A stretch of 8,312 nucleotides of DNA from Clostridia bacterium. GTDB taxonomy: Bacteria; Bacillota; Clostridia; RGIG6154. Position 1 is the first letter of the stretch, and each line of letters starts with the position of its first letter. The notes below the pieces were generated by a model. It was not told where the DNA came from. It did not search any database and worked only from the letters and a program-made list of their open reading frames with translations. The stretch covers positions 1-8,312 of the forward strand of contig JAGARF010000155.1 in assembly GCA_017622395.1 (NCBI GenBank), in the 5' to 3' direction. The position numbers and the translations under genes are program-made. Below, piece by piece: positions 1-6,882 of the stretch.

Positions 1-3000
1 CTCTTCGCTGGACCGAGGCTAAGGATGCTTATGTTGAAGGCCTTATGTATTATGAATGGTATAACAAGTCAATTCCTATAAAGGAAATTAATCTTGAGGA
101 TTTTTCAATTGACCTTTACAGATACTCAAACTGTGGTTTGAGAAAAGACCACGAATACTGCGTTAAAAATCTTCTTGAAGAAATCGACAGACCCGGTGAG
201 TGGTATGTAGATTTTGATACAATGATTCTTTATTACTATCCTGAAAGAGCATTTAAAGAGGATGATATTTTTGAAGTATCAACATTAAAACAGGCATTTA
301 TAACATTAACAAATGCTTCTTATCTTAATTTTAAAGATATTACCTTTAAAAACAGTGCCGGTCTTATCCAGACAGTTTATGATGAAGAAGGAAAATACGT
401 TGATTTTGGTATATATTTCCACGATAATTGGATAAAAGATTTTGGCGGCGGCATTGAAATTGACTATCAGACACACGATGTTATAATCGATGGCTGTACT
501 TTTAAGGATATTAACGGAACGGGGATAAGAAGTGTTGGATGGAAATCAGGTCAGACATTTAAGGATGTTAATAATATATACATACAGAATAATAATTTCT
601 ACAGATGCACCAACAGCGCTATAAGAATTGGTACAGGACTTGCGGATACGCTTGTCAATGGAAATTTCAATGTTACAAACAATTTCTTCTATGAAAATGA
701 TATTGTAGCTGCAAATGCAAAAACATGTGGTTTTACAATTAAGAACAATCTGCATATGAAAGTTTTCGGCCACGCAATCAGATGTCAGGGGGCAGAATAT
801 ATTGTTGAAAATAATGAAATCAGCTATGGTTCATACGGACAGAGTGATATGGGTACAATTTACTCAGGCAGAAATATGATGGAGCACGGCTCATCAATTT
901 CAAGAAACCTTATTACTAATTACGGACCTGCACCTGTAGAGCCGCGTTCATTCCCTGCGGGAGCGATTTATCTTGATGATGCAGTCGGCGGTATAACACT
1001 TACACAGAATATGTCTAATGCAAGAAGTAAGAATTATCAGTCAACAGGTCTTATATACGGATATGGTCCTGATATTGAATATTACGGAAACATATCTCTT
1101 GATGCTTCCAGAGGGTTCATACTTCAGAATCGTTCGGGTTCAACAGCAGTTCCTCTTGCATTGAATCAGCCAAAATCAAGGTTCAATAATGGTAAGGAAA
1201 TATGGATAAATAAGTATCCGCAGGTTGAAAGAATGATTGATTGGATAGATGATAACAGTAAATACGACCCGCAGATTCAGTTTTATGATAACCTTTCTAC
1301 AAATAATGATGTTTCAACGCATAAAACGAATTTTGATAAAACTCCTTATGTTACAGGAAGAATTGAAGATGCACATATTATTGAAGATACAAGTATCTAT
1401 GTTGATCCTGTGAACTATGACTACAGACTTAAAATGGAAGCTGTAGAGAAGTATAACCTTCCATCAACACTTCCAAACGAAGAAAATCTTGATATAGATT
1501 CAATAGGCTTGCAGAGAGAACTTAAGTTTAATCAGGAGCTTGTAGATTTTGATATCACATATCCTGTAAACGGAGAAATAATTCCGTTTGCAAGCAAAGC
1601 ACAGGTTTCATGGCAGACATCTGACGCAGCAATAAACTATGAATATACTGTTGCAACAGACAAGGAATTTAAGCACATAGTTGCAAACGGAACTACTATG
1701 GATAATTGTGTTGAGATTAACAATCTTAAGCCTGAAAGTACATACTATGTGAAGGTCAAAGCTATTTCTGTTTCGAGAAAGTTCGGCTATGAGATAGAAA
1801 ATAAGAACGGCATAATTCAGTTTACAACATCTGATAAAGAAAGCAGCTCAACAACATTGCTTGAAGTAGCAGTTAAGAAGCTTGAAGAAAAAATCAAGGA
1901 AATCAAAGAGGGTAATGAAAAAGGAAAAGCAAAACCCGGAACTACAGCTAAAGGTAAAGCTCTTATTCAGGAAGCGTATAATACGATTGCTGCTAAACCA
2001 AGTCAGGAGCAAGTAGATAAAATATGCTCTGATGTACTTTTGTTTGTTGATAATGTTACTGCTTATTATAATACAGGTTACGCAAAAATAGGAATCAACA
2101 AACAAAACGAATGGCTTACAGATGCTGGGCTTGAAAGCGTTACAACGGAAGGCAATACAGTAACCTTCAAAACTTCTGAAGCAAATGCAACCTCTGTTGC
2201 ACTTAATAAGATTACACCTAATACAGATGTATTGAAATTCAGCTACAGTATTTCTTCGTTTGACAGTTGGCACGCAATAGGACTCAGACGACAGAATTCA
2301 ACTGTTCCGATTTATGTAGATGACAGCTATTATATTGTAATTAAGAAAGATTTGTTTGAGCTTCAAAAGGCGGGTACAATTATTGATACTAAAGAAAATA
2401 ACGGAATTGTTGAAGTGGGCAAAGAAAACGAAGTAACCTTTGGAGCAGTGGGTGTAGAGGGCGGTATAAATATTTACCTTGAAATAAACGGAAAAGTAGT
2501 CTTTGATTATCTGGATAAAGACGAATTACTTACAGCAGAAGGTATGTTCGGTATTCATATTCCTAAAAATGCAACAATGACTATTACGGATAACGCGGAC
2601 ATACCAACAGAATTCTTTACACCTTCGGCAAATATTCTTGACGAAATTATGTATGGTAAAAAGACTGTGTATAACACTGACGACGAGGGCTTTAAGGTTG
2701 TAAAAGGTACCTTTAACGAAAGTGCAAATACAAACAATTCAGACAGTTCAAAAGAACTCATAGGAATGGATGCAGGAGCAGAGGCTATATGGACAATGAC
2801 AGCCAAGGGTGATACAACCTATGAAATATTCTATTATCACAGACCTGCAGATGGTAATGACAATGCTGTTGAAGTTATTATTACAGGTAAAGACGGTACA
2901 TACAGGACAAAAGTTGATATGACAGCAGGCGAAGAAGGATACAAGTCCCTGGGAACATTTAAGTTTACTTCGGATAATGCAGCAATCGGTATTACCTCTG

Positions 3001-3107
3001 TAATATTCAGAGGCAGCGGAAACGGAAAAATGCCGATTTCAACTGTATATATCAGGGAAACTACAAGCGATAAGCCTGATATGTTAAAACCAGAAAACCA
3101 GAAATAA
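1..3107 (+). CDS. Secreted right-handed beta-helix protein, probable polysaccharide-active enzyme (5' end cut by window)
   Basis: The reading frame is open to the left edge (first full codon at 3). The codons before the ATG at 45 encode LRWTEAKDAYVEGL, which aligns with KRWETATDMFVKGY of the next gene, so that ATG is internal and the true start lies outside. If the architecture matches the neighbour, about 400 residues are missing. Counting residues from the ATG at 45: the PGEWYVD...LYYYP motif (50-66) and beta-helix coils rich in N-N and G-I turns (about 80-490) are typical of GH141-like/pectate-lyase-fold proteins. An FN3-like domain follows (about 502-596), then a charged helical FIVAR-like linker (600-676), a concanavalin/LamG-like sandwich (about 677-855) and a golvesin/CBM-like domain (865-1007, core YEIFYYHRP). 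Acidic motifs QSDMGTIYSGR (D268) and IYLDDAVGG (D311, D312) may form the active site. There is no LPXTG, SLH or dockerin motif. The glycan substrate is unknown, and a non-catalytic binding role is possible. Confidence 0.85.
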   Translation, partial: LRWTEAKDAYVEGLMYYEWYNKSIPIKEINLEDFSIDLYRYSNCGLRKDHEYCVKNLLEEIDRPGEWYVDFDTMILYYYPERAFKEDDIFEVSTLKQAFITLTNASYLNFKDITFKNSAGLIQTVYDEEGKYVDFGIYFHDNWIKDFGGGIEIDYQTHDVIIDGCTFKDINGTGIRSVGWKSGQTFKDVNNIYIQNNNFYRCTNSAIRIGTGLADTLVNGNFNVTNNFFYENDIVAANAKTCGFTIKNNLHMKVFGHAIRCQGAEYIVENNEISYGSYGQSDMGTIYSGRNMMEHGSSISRNLITNYGPAPVEPRSFPAGAIYLDDAVGGITLTQNMSNARSKNYQSTGLIYGYGPDIEYYGNISLDASRGFILQNRSGSTAVPLALNQPKSRFNNGKEIWINKYPQVERMIDWIDDNSKYDPQIQFYDNLSTNNDVSTHKTNFDKTPYVTGRIEDAHIIEDTSIYVDPVNYDYRLKMEAVEKYNLPSTLPNEENLDIDSIGLQRELKFNQELVDFDITYPVNGEIIPFASKAQVSWQTSDAAINYEYTVATDKEFKHIVANGTTMDNCVEINNLKPESTYYVKVKAISVSRKFGYEIENKNGIIQFTTSDKESSSTTLLEVAVKKLEEKIKEIKEGNEKGKAKPGTTAKGKALIQEAYNTIAAKPSQEQVDKICSDVLLFVDNVTAYYNTGYAKIGINKQNEWLTDAGLESVTTEGNTVTFKTSEANATSVALNKITPNTDVLKFSYSISSFDSWHAIGLRRQNSTVPIYVDDSYYIVIKKDLFELQKAGTIIDTKENNGIVEVGKENEVTFGAVGVEGGINIYLEINGKVVFDYLDKDELLTAEGMFGIHIPKNATMTITDNADIPTEFFTPSANILDEIMYGKKTVYNTDDEGFKVVKGTFNESANTNNSDSSKELIGMDAGAEAIWTMTAKGDTTYEIFYYHRPADGNDNAVEVIITGKDGTYRTKVDMTAGEEGYKSLGTFKFTSDNAAIGITSVIFRGSGNGKMPISTVYIRETTSDKPDMLKPENQK

Positions 3108-3133
3108 GTTGGGGCAGATGAATCTGCCTCAAC
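3108..3133. other. Intergenic hairpin directly after the first beta-helix gene
   Basis: A 12-bp stem (3108-3119 with 3122-3133) has one G-T pair and a 2-base loop as written, and it begins immediately after the TAA stop. No T-run follows on the + strand (the next bases are cccaaaaa), so it is not a standard intrinsic terminator. It lies between two paralogous genes only 42 bases apart, where a stable stem could protect the upstream mRNA 3' end or tune the ratio of the two products; that role is inference. The core GGGCAGAT resembles GGGCAGGAT in the later intergenic repeat, so it may be a small member of a dispersed palindrome family. Confidence 0.7.
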
Positions 3134-3149
3134 CCAAAAAGGAGGAACT

Positions 3150-6100
3150 ATGAGGAAGATAATATCAATACTGATTGCATTGTTAATTCTTATGTCTTTT
3201 ATAATGCCTGCATCGGCTACACCTTCTATTGTCAGTGAGTTATCTGTAACAGATAAGACTATAACAATAAAAGGGAATACGGGTTATGAATATGATGATG
3301 TAAATATCACATTATTAAATCCCGGTGTTGATACCAGCGAATTAGGAGAAATAGATAGCAGGGAAGCTTTCCTTGGAAAAATAGCTTATGCAGATATCGT
3401 AAAAACAAATATATGTGGCGATTTTGAGTTAACAATAGAAGCTGAATCAACAGAGGATACAACTCTTTATATAACCAATTCCAAAAAAACTTATATAAGA
3501 ACTATTTCCAACAGCGAAGGCAGTGAAAGTATAGATAATTCCATAAACTTTGTTGATTACAGAGACGGAAAAATTCTTTTTAAAGGAATATCTGATTTAA
3601 AGGAAGCAGAACTCAAAATTCTCATATTAAAAGAGGACTGTACAATAGATGACTATATAATGGATAAGTCAAAGCTTTATTCAACAGTTACAGTTAATAC
3701 GGATACTGAAGGCAGATATGAAGCTTATGCAGACAATACTCTTGAAGATGGGAAAAAATATAATGCATATGTAGTTGAAAGTACAGCAGAAGGCGGAATA
3801 TACAAAAACAATATGGTAGTTCTGCAAAATCCTGCAAAGATATATGTAAGTAAAACAAAAACAGGAAATAATGTTTTTTCTACAATAGAAAAGGCAAGAG
3901 ATTATTTAAGAACAAATCTTAAAAATGTTCCCGTTGATGTAATAATTGACGGCGGAGAGTACAGACTTGCAGAAAGTATTAAATTTACAGAAGCAGATAA
4001 AAGAGAAACAGGAACAAGAGTTAAATATAAGTCAGCAGGCGATGAAGAAGTTGTTTTAAACGGCGGATACAGAATTAACGCAGGAAATTTCAAGACGGTA
4101 ACAGATGAAACAGTATTAAGCAATGTTTATGACAACATTAAAGGTAAGCTTGTTGAAATCGATCTTGCAGAAGAGGGAGTTCCTGATGAAATAATAAAAT
4201 TTACTGATAAATACAACTCTGAGGATATCGTTCAGGCCTCAAATGCACTGACAGTTCCTTATGTTTATCTTAACGGAGAAAAGCAGGAGCTGGCAAAATG
4301 GCCGAACAACGATTTCGCAGATGGTTATTATGCTTGGGACAAAATAATTACATACAATGATGATTCAGTGGTAAAAAGGTGGGAAACTGCAACCGATATG
4401 TTTGTAAAAGGCTACTTCGGCTATACATGGCAGGGAGAATGGCTCAAGGCAGAAAGTGTAAGCTTTATGACTATAAATTTGACTGATGAACCAAAGAACG
4501 GTTTTAAGCTGAGCAATCCTCGTTTTGCTGCTGTAAATCTTATTGAAGAAATTGATGTGCCCGGCGAGTGGTTTATAGACAAAGAAAGCAATAAGCTCTA
4601 TTACTATCCTCCGCATAAGCTTACATCTGCCGATGTTTTTGAAATCGGCGGCATTGAAGATGATATTATAAATATTAACAGTGCAGAAAACTTATTCTTT
4701 GAGGGACTAACAATTGAGAAGAATTCTTCTCAGGATATTATGGATTCAGGAGTGAATCCTAAGAGTTATGATAACGGTATTGAAATCATAGGTTCAAACG
4801 CTATCAATATATATAACTGTATTGTAAGAAATGTTGCGGCATACGGTATAACAACAACATCAAAAAGTACAAATGTATGGATTGATAATTGCCGAATTTA
4901 TAATACAGGACTTTCAGGAATTTGGCTTACAGGTCAGAATAAGGACACCTTGAAATCAACAGGTCATATCGTATCGGGTTCACATATAACTGATGTTTCA
5001 TTAAACAGTATGAATGCTGCGGCGAATGGTATTTATCTTGATACAACAGGTGCACTTGTTGAAAATAACACAATCCATAATGTAAGAACAAATGCTATAA
5101 GATATATAGGCAGTGAAAATATTATAAGAAATAACGAAATATATCTTGCATCAACAGAAACGGCTGACAGCGGAGCTATATATACCGGCAGAAGATGGGA
5201 CAGCGTTGGGAATGTTTCAGAAAAGAATTATATTCATAATATAGGACCGAAAGAATTTGTAGGTCACAGTGTATGGTACATATATTATGATGATTCACAC
5301 GCGGGAAATATAGCAAGAAACAATATTCTTGTTGGCAGAAATGATGAGAATATCAAAGGTATTCAGATTGCCCAGGGACCTAACAATGTTGTTGAGTCAA
5401 ATACCTTTGTTAATTTCGGAAAGGGAAGTCTTATTGAACTTTCATACAGAGATGGTTTTGCAGATAGCTTGCTTGACAGTTTTGAAACAATCCCTTATAA
5501 TGACACGCTTTATATGATGAAATATCCGTATCTTGCAAATCTTGGTGTGTTATATAATCCTGAAACCAACACCTTTGATTACACAAAGTATCATGAAAAT
5601 AATGAGCTTAAATATAATATAGGTTATAATTCCCAAACTATGGTTGAAGATAAAGGTGCTACATCTTTCTGGATTAACCAGGGAAGAAATAGCGGACAGA
5701 AAATGACAACTGTTCAGACGGATAACCGCAGTATTACAGAGGACGCCTTTGTAAACTCTGCAACCGGCGACTACAGATTTAAAGACAGCTATGACGCACC
5801 TTACGGAGTTCTGAAAGAATCAGGTGTGGATTTAGATTTGATTGGTATGGATGGTAATGCTCCGACTGCTAAAAAGTTTGATTTGCTTTATCCCGCAAAC
5901 GGAGAGTTACATGCGGATACAACAACCCTTATTACATGGGAAAAATCCTATGATGCTGACTGTTATACATATACAGTTGCAACAGATAAAGGCTTTGGCA
6001 ATATAGTTGCATCAGGAGATACAGATGCAAACTTTGCTGAAATTAGCGGACTTTCTGAAAATACAATTTACTATTGGAAGGTACAGGCAAAGACATCGGC

Positions 6101-6482
6101 AAGAGTTGCAGAAAGCTGGGACTGTGAAGAAATTTTCGTATTTGCAACATATGCAGATGAAAATGCAGTGCCTGAGATAAGCTACGGTAATATATCTGCA
6201 AAAACTGAAAGTAATAAAGAGGTAACAGAACTAAACGGTGAAAAAATCATAGTAACAGATGAAATAACATCGCTTGGTCTTAACACTGAGAATGTGGTAT
6301 ATATTTTTGCGGCATATGATGATAACGGAAATCTTGTATATACAAAAATAAAAAATAAAACAGTATTCCCTGACAGCTCACCTGTAGTTGTAATGGAATT
6401 TGTACCTGAAAAGAATATTAAATTTAAAGAATACAAAATATTCAGATGGGAAAGCTTTAAAACATTAAAGCCTATTAAATAA
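3150..6482 (+). CDS. Secreted right-handed beta-helix protein, GH141-like (complete, 1110 residues)
   Basis: The start is fixed by AAGGAGG four bases upstream and by a classic signal peptide (MRK, hydrophobic core, ASA before T24). Two similar Ig-like beta domains follow (about 33-115 and 137-226, each with an I-x-x-KG start). The helix domain begins at about 228 with IYVSKTKTGNNVFSTIEKAR and IIDGGEYRLAES, the usual N-cap of GH141-like and related enzymes. YLNGEKQELAKWPN (373-386) and PGEWFID...LYYYPP (471-488) lie in the middle, and helix coils run to about 870. TADSGAIYTGR (D673) and IYYDDSHAGN (D714, D715) are candidate catalytic acids. An FN3-like domain occupies 910-1001, and a last small beta domain ends in YKIFRWESFKTLKPIK, like C-termini I recall from clostridial secreted proteins (KAFxWDSxxxMKPL). 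It is probably co-transcribed with its paralogue upstream. It is likely a glycoside hydrolase or lyase on a complex polysaccharide; the exact family and substrate are not proven. Confidence 0.88.
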   Translation: MRKIISILIALLILMSFIMPASATPSIVSELSVTDKTITIKGNTGYEYDDVNITLLNPGVDTSELGEIDSREAFLGKIAYADIVKTNICGDFELTIEAESTEDTTLYITNSKKTYIRTISNSEGSESIDNSINFVDYRDGKILFKGISDLKEAELKILILKEDCTIDDYIMDKSKLYSTVTVNTDTEGRYEAYADNTLEDGKKYNAYVVESTAEGGIYKNNMVVLQNPAKIYVSKTKTGNNVFSTIEKARDYLRTNLKNVPVDVIIDGGEYRLAESIKFTEADKRETGTRVKYKSAGDEEVVLNGGYRINAGNFKTVTDETVLSNVYDNIKGKLVEIDLAEEGVPDEIIKFTDKYNSEDIVQASNALTVPYVYLNGEKQELAKWPNNDFADGYYAWDKIITYNDDSVVKRWETATDMFVKGYFGYTWQGEWLKAESVSFMTINLTDEPKNGFKLSNPRFAAVNLIEEIDVPGEWFIDKESNKLYYYPPHKLTSADVFEIGGIEDDIININSAENLFFEGLTIEKNSSQDIMDSGVNPKSYDNGIEIIGSNAINIYNCIVRNVAAYGITTTSKSTNVWIDNCRIYNTGLSGIWLTGQNKDTLKSTGHIVSGSHITDVSLNSMNAAANGIYLDTTGALVENNTIHNVRTNAIRYIGSENIIRNNEIYLASTETADSGAIYTGRRWDSVGNVSEKNYIHNIGPKEFVGHSVWYIYYDDSHAGNIARNNILVGRNDENIKGIQIAQGPNNVVESNTFVNFGKGSLIELSYRDGFADSLLDSFETIPYNDTLYMMKYPYLANLGVLYNPETNTFDYTKYHENNELKYNIGYNSQTMVEDKGATSFWINQGRNSGQKMTTVQTDNRSITEDAFVNSATGDYRFKDSYDAPYGVLKESGVDLDLIGMDGNAPTAKKFDLLYPANGELHADTTTLITWEKSYDADCYTYTVATDKGFGNIVASGDTDANFAEISGLSENTIYYWKVQAKTSARVAESWDCEEIFVFATYADENAVPEISYGNISAKTESNKEVTELNGEKIIVTDEITSLGLNTENVVYIFAAYDDNGNLVYTKIKNKTVFPDSSPVVVMEFVPEKNIKFKEYKIFRWESFKTLKPIK

Positions 6483-6484
6483 AA

Positions 6485-6568
6485 CCGTAGGGCAGGATAT
6501 GCCTTCTCCTTGAGGAGAAGGTGTTGAGCAGAGCGAAACGGATGAGGTGTAATGCTTCTGCTCATGCC
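6485..6568. repeat. Palindromic intergenic repeat of clostridial type
   Basis: This element fills most of the 108-base gap between the second beta-helix gene and the HU gene. It contains GGCA/TGCC (6491-6503), a perfect 8-bp stem CCTTCTCC/GGAGAAGG with TTGA loop (6502-6521), and an 8-bp stem TGAGCAGA/TCTGCTCA (6525-6532 with 6557-6564) enclosing CGGATGAGGTG. The order TTCTCC-TTGA-GGAGAAGGTG then CGGATGAGG matches, from memory, a repeat scattered between genes in many Clostridia genomes. No T-run follows either stem, so termination is doubtful. It may be a mobile-derived or RNA-structural element; copy number cannot be judged from one window. Confidence 0.65.
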
Positions 6569-6575
6569 GTATGAT

Positions 6576-6581
6576 AAAGGA
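6576..6581 (+). promoter_or_regulatory. Ribosome binding site supporting the HU start at 6591
   Basis: AAAGGA lies nine bases before the ATG at 6591. Together with the HU-like N-terminus MNKKELAKKIS it favours this start over the in-frame ATG at 6552. The upstream ATG also has an SD-like GAGGTG (6544-6549) inside the repeat, so a longer product of 104 residues cannot be fully excluded. Confidence 0.6.
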
Positions 6582-6590
6582 AGTGAGATA

Positions 6591-6866
6591 ATGAACAAAA
6601 AAGAACTTGCAAAAAAGATTAGTAAAACAACCGATAGCGAAGAAACTGAAGTCATTGCAATCCTTGATGCTGCTTTGGAAGAAATTGGAAATATCATAAA
6701 AGGCGGCGACAAAATTAAACTGCACGGCTTTGGTGCATTTTATACCCGTAAGTATGGGGAAAGAAAATGCTACAATCCGGTAACAGGAACAATTGAAAAG
6801 ATTCCTGCAAGTGTTCAGCCTGTGTTTAAAGCCGGACCTAAATTAAGAGAAAAAATAAATAAATAA
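6591..6866 (+). CDS. HU-family nucleoid DNA-binding protein
   Basis: The 91-residue product has the standard length of HU. It shows the N-terminal helical dimerisation part (MNKKELAKKIS to about 38), the turn GDKIKLHGFGAF (39-50), the DNA-binding arm with the intercalating proline in NPVTG (P63), IPAS (71-74) and PVFKAGPKLRE (77-87). HU dimers bend DNA with little sequence preference and shape the nucleoid or assist regulators. The arm reads KCYNP where common HU proteins have KGRNP, so the Arg before Asn is replaced by Tyr; this suggests an accessory paralogue rather than the main housekeeping HU, which is inference. The gene ends 16 bases before the solute-binding lipoprotein and probably shares its transcript. 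The start at 6591 is preferred over 6552 because the extra 13 residues (MLLLMPYDKGSEI) have no HU counterpart and are mostly repeat-encoded. Confidence 0.93.
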   Translation: MNKKELAKKISKTTDSEETEVIAILDAALEEIGNIIKGGDKIKLHGFGAFYTRKYGERKCYNPVTGTIEKIPASVQPVFKAGPKLREKINK

Positions 6867-6867
6867 T

Positions 6868-6874
6868 AAAGGAG
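6868..6874 (+). promoter_or_regulatory. Strong ribosome binding site of the solute-binding protein gene
   Basis: AAAGGAG lies eight bases before the ATG at 6883, within the 16-base gap after the HU stop codon. There is no room for a separate promoter in this gap, which supports co-transcription with HU; a promoter inside the HU gene is not excluded. Confidence 0.75.
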
Positions 6875-6882
6875 ATGTATTT

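Noticed and set aside
45..47. ATG at 45 as the start of the first gene
   Set aside because: The frame is open to the window edge, and the residues before this ATG align with the interior of the downstream paralogue.
1848..2273. Minus-strand open frame of 141 codons
   Set aside because: It lies wholly inside the first beta-helix gene; its Cys/Phe-rich translation is the expected antisense shadow of a Lys/Glu-rich helical segment.
6502..6521. Intrinsic terminator after the second beta-helix gene
   Set aside because: The stem is good but no T-run follows, and the sequence fits a dispersed repeat better.
6570..6575. TATGAT as a -10 promoter box before HU
   Set aside because: No convincing -35 box lies about 17 bases upstream, and transcription from it would begin at or after the ribosome binding site.
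6182..6712. Minus-strand open frame of 176 codons
   Set aside because: It runs antisense through the end of the second beta-helix gene, the repeat and the HU gene, all better supported; the product is of low complexity and matches no family I recognise.
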